Below, one piece after another: positions 39,645 to 51,990 of a stretch of 64,000 bases of DNA. Under the pieces are notes generated by a model. The model was not told where the DNA came from and made no database searches. It worked only from the letters and a program-made list of their open reading frames with translations. The DNA is from Prunella strophiata (taxonomy: Eukaryota; Chordata; Aves; Passeriformes; Prunellidae). The DNA lies in assembly GCA_036583965.1 (NCBI GenBank), contig JAZBQD010000030.1, positions 115,320,926 through 115,384,925 on the forward strand. Reading direction: 5' to 3'. The position numbers and the translations under genes are program-made. Each line of letters begins with the position of its first letter. Position 1 is the stretch's first letter.

Positions 39645-40760
39645 AATCAGAGAATCACTAGGGCTGGAAAACATCTTGGAGACCATCAAAGTCCAACCAA
39701 TACCCAACTCTGCCCAGTCCTTCTCTAGACCATGAACTCAGCTGCCACATCCACAGGTTTCTGTGGATGTCCCCAGGGCTGTGATGGCAGCACCTCCCTG
39801 GGCAGCCCCTGCCAAGGCCTGAGCAGATTTCCATGGGCAAATTCCTGCTGCTGGCCAAGCTGAGCCTGCCCTGGTGCAATTTGAGGCCATTTCCTCTCAT
39901 TCTGTCACTTGGGACACGGCAGCAGAGCCAGACCCCTCTGGCTGTGCCCTCCTGGCAGGGACTTGTGCAGAGCCACAAGGGCCCCCTGAGCCTCCTTTGC
40001 TCCAGGCTCAGCCCCTTCCCAGCTCCTCAGGGATTCTCCATTCCCTTCCCAGCTCCCTCAGGGATTCTCCAGCCCCTTCCCAGCTCCCTCAGGGATTCTC
40101 CATTCCCTTCCCAGCTCCTCAGGGATTCTCCATTCCCTTCCCAGCTCCCTCAGGGATTCTCCAGCCCCTTCCCAGCTCCTCAGGGATTCTCCATTCCCTT
40201 CCCAGCTCCCTCAGGGATTCTCCATTCCCTTCCCAGCTCCCTCAGGAATTCTCCATTCCCTTCCCAGCTCCTCAGGATTCTCCATTCCCTTCCCAGCTCT
40301 GTTCCCTGCCCTGGACACGCTCCAGCCCCTCCAGGGCTCTCCTGCAGGACCAGAACTGGACCCAGCCCTGGAGGGGCCTCTCAGAGGCAGCACAGAGGGA
40401 CAATCCCTGCCCTGCTCCTGCTGCACACACAATTCCTCACCCAGCCCAGCTGCCAGTGGCCTCTTGCCCACCTGGGCACCCCTGGGCTGTGTCCAGCCCC
40501 TGTCTCCAGCACCCCCAGGGCTTTTCCAGCTTTCAGCCCCTCTGCCCAGCCTGGAGCTCCCTGGGGTTGTTGTGCCCCTTGGCCTGGCTGACCCTCACCC
40601 TGCTGGCCTCATCCCATGGATCCTGTCCTGATCCCTCTGCAGAGCATTCCCACTCTCCAGATCCACACTCCTGTCCCAATTGGTGTTGCCCTCAAAGTGA
40701 CTGAGGGTGCACTCCATCTCCTGCTCCATATCATCAACTAAATTACTGAAAATCTTTCAG
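39645..40760 (-). mobile_element. CR1 LINE fragment, antisense, the longest in the window
   Basis: It runs from the reversed tail (GAATCAGAGAATCACTAGGG) through CAAATTCCTGCTGCTGGCCA and CCCCCTGAGCCTCCTTTGCT to CTCCCTGGGGTTGTTGTGCC and beyond. It contains the 30-bp minisatellite. The 252- and 276-codon open frames on the plus strand are antisense to the element. Confidence 0.88.
40011..40299. repeat. 30-31 bp minisatellite inside a CR1 copy
   Basis: About nine copies of a unit CCTTCCCAGCTCCTCAGGGA followed by TTCTCCATTC or TTCTCCAGCC. It interrupts an antisense CR1 (39645-40760) and probably expanded from its own sequence. Confidence 0.93.
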
Positions 40761-41116
40761 TTCTCCAAACAGCACCTTGAAGTGCCCTTTTGCTGGGTGT
40801 CCCACATATTATACAGGGCAAAAAGAGAAGTTCAACGTGCTGCAAGTTTGTTTTCCTGGTGAGTCAAACTGGAAAACAGCATTTAATATCTCCATTTCTT
40901 CAAATTTTTACTTTTTTTTTTCTTTTTGAAAGCAGTGGACCTTAATACATTTCAGTGTTTTCAGCCTAAGTGGTGATCTAAAATTAAAGTATTCCATGGT
41001 AGAAGTGAAAAAATATTCTTCTTTAGGGGATTGTTTCTCCACTTCTGCTGTGGTTAATTGTAGGGCTTTAGAGCAGCTTCCAGGACAATGAAGTGAAGCC
41101 CATTAAAACAAAGAAT

Positions 41117-41365
41117 TTATTGACCCTGGAGAAGCTTCCCTGCTTTAACCAAAGGTAGTTTAGACATTACCAGGCACCTCTGATCAATCACCCTCGAGAA
41201 ACCTTTTGAAAATGCAAGAGAGCCATCCTCAAGAACCACAAAACCTTTCAATTTCAGGCCTGAGCTCTCCACAGCCACTCTGAACTTGAGACCAAGATCA
41301 GCAGAGTCACCAAATGACTCCTCCTGCCACTGCACCACAACATTATCACAGGGCAGGCTCTCATT
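41117..41365 (-). other. Unidentified open frame ending in a stop inside AATAAA
   Basis: About 83 codons are open on the minus strand after an in-frame TAA. They include VQWQEESFGDSADLGLKFRV and KGFVVLEDGSLAFSK, and end KLLQGQ with a TAA at 41119-41117 that overlaps AATAAA (41121-41116). There is no ATG near its start and I do not recognise the sequence. It could be a decayed retrocopy, an alternative terminal exon or chance; no poly(A) remnant is visible beyond the signal. Confidence 0.15.
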
Positions 41366-42773
41366 TTAAGGCCTGCAAACCTTGTTCATTCTCAGAATCT
41401 CAGCACACCAAGCCTGGCTCTCCTAATAAACAGAAAATGCAAATAAATCTGAGTTTTTAAACTTCCAACACATCAGAGGCATAAAGGTCTTCGTCCTGAT
41501 TTTTCATCTGTATTTATCAAGGGACTTGTAAATAAAGAATTTGGGCTGCAGGAGACAGAATTACCACTTAAATTTCAAAATCTTGTATCCATTTCAATTC
41601 TGCAAGCTCATAATTCTACAAGCTCAACACCATCAGAAATTCTGACCAAAACTGAAAGTGCTTAAGTTGGAAGTTTTAAATCAGATTAATGTATTGCAAT
41701 GTGAAACTGAATTCTCTCAAACACTGTCATACATAAGGTACAATTTCATAACATTATCTCTCCTTTCAGTTGTGGGATGAGTATTTTTAAAGCTTTCAAA
41801 ACATTTTCTCAATATTTAGGTTCTATTTTAATCTGTCACTGCCTACTACACAGAGCTCCCCCAATCTGATGGGACATCAATTTTTCTAGACTTTTAATGC
41901 TGCTCCTCTAGATGAAGATATTGAAAATGAAATATGAAAATGAAATATCCCTTTGGAGAAGTTTTCCCTTCTCCTCTCCTTTGCCCAACCTAATTTTAGA
42001 ATTCTTTAGACCTGCTTTGACTTGAGCTTTCAGCACACAACTCACAAACATGGGAGTGGAACGAGGGATGTTTGGTTTTCAGGGAATGAAATCTCCACTT
42101 CCAGCATCTTGGTCCTAATCCAAAGGCTCCATGTAAACAGACCCTCCAAAGCTGTTTATGCACCAACAGCTGATGCAACTGAAAACTGTCAATCAGGAGA
42201 TGAGCTGCATGCACACGGAAATCTGCCTGGCTTTTTTTTTTTCCCCAGCCCCTAAGGATTCCTAGGGTTTAAAGCTGAACAAGCAAAGCAAAGATCTGGT
42301 TGAAATAAGGGCATTTGGGTATAAAAAAATTAGACCAACCCTCTCTGATAAATTCAGTTTCATTCTGTTCTACTGCTCATGATTTTCCCTGTTGGAATAT
42401 GAATTGTATTTCCAGTAAAAGTAAAGCTCAGCCACTGAAGCTGCAAATACACTTGGCACTTCCAGGATTTTTGATTAGCCAAAAAAATGGGAGAACTTCC
42501 TAAAAATATCAGTCAGCACCTTCAGAAGCATTCCCATAAAAAACTTTGAAAACAATATTTCCATTCAGGAAAACCATTTTCTTCCTGCAAGAAGAAGAGT
42601 TTTCCAAGCTGCAGAAAAGGGCAAAGAAAGATTTCAGAATTCTGCAGGTTCTTCAATATTCTACTAAGTTGGAACAACATCATTTGGGGGGGACAGAGAA
42701 TGGAAGAGCAACAAGAAGCACATCAAGAACATCCATCATTTGTCATTGTAAAAATCCTAAATATCAAAATCAC

Positions 42774-42808
42774 CTGTATGCATCGTCTTCTTTCAAGTCT
42801 CATATCAT
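42774..42808 (-). promoter_or_regulatory. Two upstream ATGs in the DYRK1A start exon (minimal uORF and overlapping uORF)
   Basis: The first ATG (42808-42806) is followed by ATA and TGA, a two-codon uORF whose stop (42802-42800) overlaps the next ATG (42803-42801). The second ATG has G at -3 and lies 20 nt before the DYRK1A start, in another frame. Across the splice junction it reads MRLERRRCIQ, then [18 protein letters not shown] and so on, to a TGA at 11947-11945: 75 codons that overlap almost the whole N-terminal exon. The three ATGs within 36 nt are read directly from the sequence. Translational control of DYRK1A is inferred from the usual effect of overlapping uORFs. Confidence 0.6.
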
Positions 42809-42809
42809 C
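42774..42809 (-). CDS. DYRK1A: DYRK1A start-codon exon (26 nt 5' UTR plus Met-His-Thr)
   Basis: This is a very short exon of 36 nt on the minus strand, between an acceptor AG at 42811-42810 (after a C-rich tract) and a donor GT at 42773-42772. The start codon is at 42783-42781, followed by CAT ACA and a single G, giving Met-His-Thr plus the first base of Gly4. This splices in frame to the exon at 12142. I chose this start because MHTGGETSAC is the known DYRK1A N-terminus. The start has A at -3 but C at +4, which is only moderately favourable. Two other ATGs lie upstream in the same exon, at 42808-42806 and 42803-42801. Splicing to the 12142 exon is inferred from frame and known protein, not from transcript data. 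Confidence 0.9.
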
Positions 42810-44229
42810 CTGCGGGGTTGTGGGGACAGGGGGAGTCCAGCAGCAAACAACACTGAAAAAGGGAAAAAAAACAAGAATAAACTTCTTAAACTGCAGCCAC
42901 AACTGCTCAGCCCAACCCCAAGCTAAACCAAGGAAATTCAAACAGAAAATGAAGTTTTCCAACAGGAAAAGCAAAGACAGGCAGTGACAAAGACTTAGCT
43001 TCTACTGATACCTGGTTGTAGAAAAACTTTTAAATGTCAAAATTTCATGCATTAATTTAAATTTCAACTGGGCATTGAATAAATCTCAAAAGTAACATCA
43101 TCCCAAAAAACTGTGAGTTACCCAACTTTGCCAAGCCCCTAAATATTTGGATTTTCACAGAAATTCAGTACAATATTTCTAAAACACAAGTGAACTTGTG
43201 GGATTTTCCCAAATTTACAAGATACAGAACTATAAATGCATATAAATTCTTAAATGTTAAAAGTTCATTTCTCCTCATAGCCTGATTAAATTATGTTCAC
43301 GTTGCTGCAAAAAATTAAAATATGCTCAAAAAAATAAAATTGTATTTTCCATAGGCAAAGAGATATAAAGACAGGAGTTTCTAGAAAGAAAACCCCAACA
43401 GAAATTAAGAACAGCAGGATTATGAACAAATAAAATTAAATTAAAACCCCAAACACAACACTCAGCAACTAAGACTGGTCAAAGTATTTCTCAAGCATTT
43501 ATTGTTCACTTGTTCTCCAGCAATCATTGGTACTCTGCAACCTATGGAAATATCAAACCCACTTAGAATTACTGAGAATTTTAGAGAACTCTGCAAATGA
43601 CTGACCAGCTGGAATTGGAGAGTTATTATTATTTAAACACCTCCTGAAATATGTAACTCCAGGCAAGTGTGAGCAGCCTAAAATGCTCTCAGCCCCTGCA
43701 ATTTGAGCAGCAGCCGGCGCCGTTCGCTCCATTTCCCCCCGACAATGCGAGTTCAAAGCCTGCACAGCCCACCCTGGGCCCAGCCTGCCCTCCTGCCACC
43801 ACGCTGCCCTGTCCCTGTGCCACTCCAGAGTCACACACCCCACAGGGAAGGGGCAGGAGGACAAGGAACTGTTTTTGGGATCCATGTAGGAGCAGGTGTT
43901 GCAGTGCTGCTGTTGGTGTTTTAGGAGCAGGTGAATTTTTGCTGTCGTGTCCCTAAAAAAAGGGGAAACCCTAAAAGTGGCCATCCCACATCCTGAAGCC
44001 ACAGCTGCCCTGGGATGGCACTGCCACATCCACAGCTGCCAGGAGCCCTGCTGAGGCCACAGCAGGTCCTACAAGCTGGGCACTCTTGTGCCTAAACCAC
44101 TTTGGTTTGAGTGAAAGGTGCTGAGGGAACATTTCCCACAGCGAGCTGAGCCCACTGACCCAGCTCAGGCTGTCTGGGACTCCACAGGAAACAAGAAGGA
44201 AGAGCAAATTCTTCTTTAAACCAACTAAC

Positions 44230-45020
44230 AATGGAATCCCAGAGTGGTTTGGGTTGGAAGGGACCTTAAAGATCATCCAGTGCCACCCCATCCCATGGCA
44301 GGGACACCTTCCACTGTGCCAGGCTGCTCCCAGCCCCAGTGTCCAGCCTGGCCTTGGGCACTGCCAGGGATCCAGGGGCAGCCACAGCTGCTCTGGCAAT
44401 TCTATTTCCAGGGCCTCCCCACCCTCCCAGAGGAAAATTTTCCTAATATCTGATCTAAACCTGTAATTTCTCAGTTTGAAGCCATTCCCTGTGTGCTGTC
44501 CCTCCATGCCCTGGAAATTGTCTCTCTCCATGTTTCCTGGGGCTCCTTCAGGCCCTGCAAGGCCACCCTGAGTTCAGCCCAAAGCTTCTCCTGTGCAGGT
44601 GAACAATGCCAGCTGTGCCAGCCTTTCCTGCCAGCAGAGCTGCTCCATCCCTCTGCCCATCCTGGAGCCTCCTCTGGGCTCTCTGCAGCAGCTCCAGCTC
44701 CTCCCAGGGCTGGGGCAGCTCTGCAGATGCAAAATTTTGAGCACCAGGTTTGTCCATCCCACACATGCCAGGTGCCCTGAGGCTGCAGAGCCTCAGTCCC
44801 ATCTCTGAAAGCTCTCTCTGGCCAATGTCCTTTATTCCCTGTACCTGCAGCACCCCTGGGTTTACAGCAGGATTACAGGAAGCCTTTGCCAGCAGAAGCA
44901 GCTCAAGGCCTGAAGGACTCTCTTGTCTTTACCCCCCTGCAGCTCCAGCACTGCTTGACCCCCTCCCAGTGCCACCAGTGCAATCCTGACCCAGCTCAGT
45001 CCAAAGCAGCAGCAGAGTTT
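44230..45020 (-). mobile_element. CR1 LINE fragment, antisense
   Basis: It starts with the reversed tail GAATCCCAGAGTGGTTTGGG and continues through CTCAGTTTGAAGCCATTCCC and TCTCTGCAGCAGCTCCAGCT. The right limit beyond 44760 is less certain. Confidence 0.88.
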
Positions 45021-47389
45021 GAGCAATTTTCAAGCACTGCCTCCTGCCCATTCCAGAGTGGGAATGCTCAGCTCCCAAAGCAGCTGCAGAGGTACCACTG
45101 AGCCCTGAGTTATTTCAGAATTCAGAAGACACTTTAAGAGCTACCAACACTAAGGAAGAGCTGCTGATGTGAGAAAGTCATTAACAGGTTATTAACAGGA
45201 ATCAACACATTCGTGCATTTCAGATCCACCCCAGCTTCAGTCTCCTTCCAGCTCCCCATCAGCCCATCCTGCAGAACTGGAGAATTCCAGAGTGGAAAAT
45301 CAGGTGGAGCCCTGTTTTCCAAGGAGGGGTTAGAAATCTCAGCAGAGCCCAAAGCCTGTGAGTCTTTGTAACAATTTCAGGGGTTTTTCAAATAAATATA
45401 ACCAAATTGCACCCCATGGCTGCAGGGGCAGCACCTTAAACTCAGTCAGGGTCCTCAGCTGTGTCTGCATTGCCAAGTTCTTAAAGCAAAAGGCCTTTTA
45501 GGCAGCCTGCACAAAGGCTTCCTGGTTTAGATAATAAATTGATGATAAGAGGAGGCAAGAGCAAATCCTACTCATCACACAGTCTGTAAGATCATTACTA
45601 GAAGAATCCCCTCAGTAATAACATTTACTGGGCTTCAGGAACCCAGTTTGATCTCCTTACCAGTATAGAACAGAAGTGAATTGGAAATAAAGGAGGAGAG
45701 GAAGGAACAGATGACAGGAAAGGTGTTAAAAAGCAAATTATTGGAAGTGGTAGAGCAAAGAGAGGAATAAAAGCTGAAGCCTTTTATTTAAACAAAGAGA
45801 GCAATTCTTAGAAATCATCTGTGCTAAAAGTTCACCTTTTGTTTGCTGTTTTCCTCCTGGCTCTCCCCAGACAGGGGGAATGGGATCCCCCATGCAGAGG
45901 CACTCCCAGCCCAGGAGCAATCCGGTGTGGAGGCACACCAGGCTCAGTCAGGCACACCCAGGATGGATCCACTCCCGGTTACATCCACAGCATTGTGGAG
46001 ATGGGGACACTCAGTAACAAAACTTCCTCCCATCCCAAGCCTGCTTTCCCTGCTGGCCTCTCTGAGAATTAAAGTTTTATTCCCTGTATTCCTTAGGAGC
46101 ATCCATCCCTTCCTGCAAAACTCAATACCCAACACACAGCAATAGGTTCAGTGCAGATCAAAGTTGGGTTCAGAGCAATCAGATTTCTAAACCCCTAAAA
46201 GTTAAAGTGCAAAAACCATTATTAACATGAAAATTTAATTAAAAGAAGAGTCTGCTGGGGAGGGGTTTACTTTTCACGTTTTACTAATTAAAACCCTTCA
46301 TAGAAGGACTTATTTTCCTTATTCAGGATCACTGTATTTTAAGATTCAATATGGAATCTTTTTGCAAAGCCAGGTTCAAGTTTTTTCTCTGTGAAAAGAT
46401 TATTTTGTAATTTTTAAAGTCATACTGGTGGAATACAGAGAAACCCCTGCATTTCTCATGACTACACACACTGCTGGCAGAGCTGAACATAATTCAGGTC
46501 ACTGACCTTCGGTGAACACAGGCAGGCCTGTTGCTAGCAACATAAAATATAAATACTTACTTAGAAACCAAAATTTTTTTATTTATTTACTAGGAAAATT
46601 ATCCTGAGGTACCCACCATGAAATTGGGGTTATTAACATACTGGAATATAATGGATTTAGACATCTGAACTATGCAGAGGCAGCCAGTGATAAGGTTTGC
46701 TGTAAGATAAACTGAGCAAAAGATTCCTCAAAGCCACAGATTTGGTGTTTTATTTCAAACACTGCACAGTGAAATGTGAAGTACAATCAATGCAATTGGA
46801 ATTAGATTAATAAATCTGCCAGGGTGCTCAGTGACTGACAGCTTCCCAGAGGGACAAAGCTGAGGAATTTCAGCATCATTGTTCTGCCAGCACCCAGCAC
46901 ATGCAGCGTGCTTTGTTCCCAGGGAAATCCCATGTGTTTAATGTCCAAATTACCACACATCTGAAAGCTGAACACACCCCAGTTCACTGCTGCTCTTGTG
47001 ACCAACACAAGATCTAGCTAAGGAATAATAAGGTGGTGATCTAGCTAAGGAATAATTCACAAAAATGAAAAGGGAAAGAAATGGCCAAGCTTTGTACAAG
47101 AACTCAGGTTCACCTGCAAAATCACAGCAGAAAATTCAAAGCAGATTATGATTCCAGCATAAAAAGCCAATATATCCCTTCCCTTTCTGGGCACCTGCAG
47201 GTTCCTGTGTACCCCACAGCAAATGTACTGAGTACTAAAACACAGATAAATTAATTTGTGATCAGCATCACATCTGTCCTGTTCAAAAAGAAGTCACAGA
47301 TCCCCTTCTCCAGCTTTAAGTTCTGTGGGATTCTGGAGCAGTTTTTAGCTGAATGTTTTCACTGAAACAGCAACTACTTTAGGACTACA

Positions 47390-47550
47390 GAATCAGGGAA
47401 TTATGGAATGGTTTGGGATGGAAAGGACCTTAAAGATCATCCCTGGGCAGGGACACCTTCCACTGTCCCAGGCTGCTCCAAGTCCCATCCAGCCTGGCCT
47501 GGGACACTGCCAGGGAACCCAGGGGCAGCCACAGCTGCTCTGGGCAATGG
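47390..47550 (-). mobile_element. CR1 3' end, antisense
   Basis: AATCAGGGAATTATGGAATG is followed by GGTTTGGGATGGAAAGGACC and the reversed shared core. Confidence 0.9.
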
Positions 47551-50500
47551 TTTTAAAACTCATCCATCTTCAGGTTTTAAAATTCATAATTCAGTAAAAA
47601 TAAAGTACCTCTCTTCAGGTGACTGTGTGTATTCTACAGAACCATGAGCAGAGTCACCTTCTGATGGCAGCTCACCCTCACACATGGGGTGCAGGTTTCT
47701 CCTTCTTAAATGTGGAAAGAGAAGCTAAAAATTTGGAAACTGAGCATTTTCCTACATCACTGGGGAGAAGTCAACAACAAGCAAAGCTGAGTTGACAGCA
47801 GACTTCCCCAGCACACCCCTCACCCTGCCTGAGGAGCTGCAGTGTGCACTGGGAGTTTCCACACCAGGACTTGTGAGATGCTCATGAACCAAGCACAGCT
47901 CAACCCAAACATGCCCACCCAGGACTTTTCAGTGGATGTTCAGAGTTCTGAAAGCACCGGTTCCTCTGAAACAAAGATGCTGTGAATGACTGGTTTCACT
48001 CTCACGCTGAATTGACACCACGTGATGCAAGAAGCCATGGGTGAGGTGTGAAAGCTTGGGAAGCAGCTTTGCTGAAATCAGAGTTTCTCACCCAATTTCA
48101 GAGCTGGCACAGCAGAACTGCAGTTGCAGCAGAGCAGGGATTTCTTCCCAGCAGCAGCAGAACTGAAGCGAAGCAGCCTCTGCCCTTCCCACTGCTGCTG
48201 CTGCAATGGGACAGGGGCACTCAGCAAACTGCACTGGGGGAATGGGGGGCAGGAGAAAGAAACCCACAATCATCAACCCCAGCTCAGTGCTCTAAGCTGG
48301 GCCACTGCAGATGTGCAGTGGTGGTGACAAAATACCCCAAATGCACCTAAAACACAACCAAGTGTGATTTCATCACCCACAGAGCAGTGCTGTCACACCA
48401 GGATTAATTCAGGCAGATTCAGAGTGCAGTTTGAGTCTCTGAAATATCTGATTTGTAACACACCCATTTTTCTAGAATACATGATTTTTTACAGTCTATT
48501 TAGGAAATGCATCACTCCTGAAACATGAATTGCTTCCCAGGTGTCTGAAGGAACTGAAATGTTAAATTTATAACTGACCCATCCAGCCAGAGAAGTCAGG
48601 ATTTGTTTTTTTAAATATTCATTAATTCATGTGAACCCCAGAATAAAGCCTGTGGTTTTAGGAAGAATTAAAGCAGACACAGTGAGGGGGGAGAGGAGGG
48701 GAAGAAAAACCCCACAACAAAGGTTGAAATACTTGAGATTTTTTAGATAATTTGCATCTGATGCTTTACTTACTCACTGACTAAAAAAAAAAAAAATTAA
48801 TTTTAGAAGCACAAACTTCAAATATTTCCACTCCACTGACCTTATAAGGAACCTCCAATTAGAGGGGGGAGTGGCTCTTTTTTTCCACCCACTTAATAGT
48901 GCCAGACAAAAGTCAAACCACTGGATTTGCATTCCCCTCCCTCCACCAAACAAAAGGAAAAGATGCTGCAGCTGGAATTGCCCATCCCCTGCAATATCAG
49001 GAGCATGGGAATAAAGTCACATTCCAAAGTGGAACCTACATGAGGGCTGTAAATTAGTTTATCCAGAGGAATATGAAATTTTTTGCAGAGCTGAGATTCT
49101 TTTTCTGCAGGTATTTTTTTTTTCCTACAGATGTCCTCAACAAGGCAAATAATTCCATGTACAAAAACTGTTTCTGTTCCTTGTGGTTGGGAAAAGAACT
49201 TGAGAAATGCAAAGCCAAACATGCCCTGCTACAGAATTGCATTCATCACTTCAGAACTTCAGACCCAGAAGTCTCAAGAGAGCACAACCTTCCTGCTTCT
49301 CCCTGAATTTCTGAGCCATAAAGGAAGAAGAATTACAGGAACACCTAAAGCTGCCTCAAGTTTCCACAGAACGTGGCCAAACCATTCAATTTACAGATTT
49401 TTACTACAACCTTGATATTACTATAGCTGATTATTCTTCTAATTTAGTGGTCACTACTACTACTCTGATTTTTTGTTGTATTCTTTATTTACAAACTGGG
49501 CTCTGTTTCTCAGAGACCTGGCAAGGGAGGGGACTCAGGTGCAGCCACCTGAACTTTTTTCATTCAGGACTAGAGCTGGAAAAATCAAAATTAACCTAAC
49601 TCAGACCACAACAAAGAGAAATATATTATGTATTTAGCAAGAGTCTGTGCAGCTGCTGTCCCATGTTTAAATGAAATAAAACTTCTCCAGCTCCATTTTG
49701 GCACAAGACAGTTCTGGTGTTGCTCTCAAAGATTTAAAGTTACTTAGTTCAAGTATAACAATGTAGAAGTTTGTTTTCCTGGTGAGCAGTACCTTTAATC
49801 TTGAAAGTTTCCAAAATATTTTAATACATGGAGATAGGCACAGATTTCGTCTCCTAAATTAAAAAAACAAAAGCAAACAAAAACCACAATAAAATAACCA
49901 AACACACAAAACCAAGCACACCAAGGTGTAAGTGCTGGCTGGCTCTGTACAGAAATGGTGCTAATTTGTAAGATTTTGGGTTTGTGGCTTTTTTTAGCAA
50001 TGTATAGGTTTGTGAGCATTTTTAAGGATTTTTAGACCTTTTCAAACACACCAGGAACTGCTGTTTAAATGCTGCCCCTCTGGCAGCTCCCACTGACAAC
50101 TGCAATGCCACAACCTCTGCCTTTCATGATTCAGATTCAGAATGGACAGAGCTGGGTCCTCTCAAACTGCTCTTCCAGCTCCTTTTAACCTGGAAAACAC
50201 CACGCCAGCTCCAGCTTTCTCCAGACATGTCAGGATAGAGGCACCAGGTTTAAAATCCTTGCTTATGACACTTTCAAACAGCAGCTCCTGTGAGGTTCAT
50301 CAGCTTTGAAAACTGATAGTGGCCAGGTTCAGGCTCAATCAGATGAGAATAAATTGAATTATTTCATTAAAATCATTATTTTTAGGCTGAAGTCTCCCAA
50401 AAGCCAAAGGTGATGCTGATGTGGCTGCTGTGCTCCCAGAGCCCTCCCTGTGCCACACCTGGCACTGCCCTGCTGTGAGTCAGGGCTGCAGCTCAGCAGG

Positions 50501-50569
50501 GCTGAAAGCCTGGCTGCAGTTTGGCTGCTGCCCTGCTGACTCTGCACAGCTCCCACAGAACCTGCCTGA

Positions 50570-51065
50570 CAATTCCTGCCTTGGAAGGGACCTGAGAGTC
50601 ACCCAGTGCCACCCCTGCCCTGGCAGGGACACCTTCCACTGTGCCAGGCTGCTCCCAGCCCCAGTGTCCAGCCTGGCCTTGGGCACTGCCAGGGATCCAG
50701 GGGCAGCCACAGCTGCTCTGGCAATTCCAGCCCAGCCCCTGCCCACCCTGCCAGGGAACAATTCCTCATTCCCAATCTCCCATCCAATCCTACTCTGAAG
50801 CCATTCCCTGGGTGCTGTCCCTCCATCCTTGTCCCCAGTCCCTCTGCAGCTCTCCTGGAGCCCCTTCAGGCCCTGCCAGGGGCTCTGAGCTCTCCCTGCA
50901 GCTGCTCCTCTCCTGCCCAGCTCCCCCAGCCCATCCCCAGCACAGAGGGGCTGGGACCATCTTCATGTCCCTCCTCTGGGCTCTCTCCAGCAGCTCCACA
51001 CCCTGATCCTGGGGTCCCCAGAGCTGGAAGCAGCATTCCAGGTGGGATCTCACGAGAGCAGAGGG
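50570..51065 (-). mobile_element. CR1 LINE fragment, antisense
   Basis: It reads GGGACCTGAGAGTCACCCAG, then the reversed core, TCTGAAGCCATTCCCTGGGT and GCAGCATTCCAGGTGGGATC. Confidence 0.9.
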
Positions 51066-51863
51066 GGAGATTCACTCTACATGAAAGACATGAATAAATA
51101 AAGCTCCCACATTTTCCTCACATTGTTCACTCCAAGCCCTTCCATTTCTCAGAACACACACCCTCATCAGCTCCAAACGTTTTTCACTAAATATGAATCA
51201 TCTCTGGGATAATATTTGTTAAGTTGCCATCATTCAGGATGGGTTTATGCTCCATCTGTAGCACATTTGCCATGGCCTTATTCCCTGGTTCAGGAAGCAC
51301 TGACCTAGAAAACTCTCATTGAAGAAGGAGATAAACTGAGGAACTTCAGGAAATTCTCAGATCATCTGGGGATGGAGTCAAAACACCTTTTTCAGACTCA
51401 CAGTTCCAAGGTCTTGTTGCATTATCTTTTCAGCCTCCATCCATCCCTGCTGTTAAGCATAATATTCAAGCAAATCTTGGTATATCCCAAGGTATACTGA
51501 TACAGGCAGGGGGAGGTAATAAGCTGCAAATTCCTCTTTTTTAAGTGGTATTATAATCCATAAGAACAATTCAGGCACCCTATGCAAGTGATAAAAGCAT
51601 GTGGATGCAAGGGAGAAAAGCCAGTGCAGACACTGGGTGCAGATCAAGCAGCTAAAGCTTTACTGGGTACATTTATTATCACACTGAATAGAGATTTCAG
51701 CAAACATTCACCCCCAAAAATACAGTTACTGGTAACTCATTGGAGACTCCAGAATATTTGTTCTCCTACATAAAGCTATTGTCTTTAAAAGAAATAAAAT
51801 CAGAATGTGCTAATTATAATCTGACATGTACCCAAATTCCTTAGAATTTCTGCTAGGAATTCC

Positions 51864-51990
51864 TCGTCAAGCCTTCATCCATCCAAAAAGAATTCATCAT
51901 TTTTAAAGCCTTAAATGACCAAAAAACCATGACACTCTTTCAAGTGAACTGACTGCCAATCACCCCCAGAAGTTCATTATCTCCTGCTTA
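51864..51990. repeat. Dispersed duplicate, copy A
   Basis: About 127 bp closely resembling 55091-55211, including ACCATGACACTCTTTCAAGT and AATCACCCCCAGAAGTT. It is not CR1, LTR or simple repeat, so it is an unidentified repeat family member or a local duplication. Confidence 0.8.

Noticed and set aside
39833..40704. 252- and 276-codon Pro/Ser-rich frames
   Set aside because: They are antisense to CR1 and its internal minisatellite.
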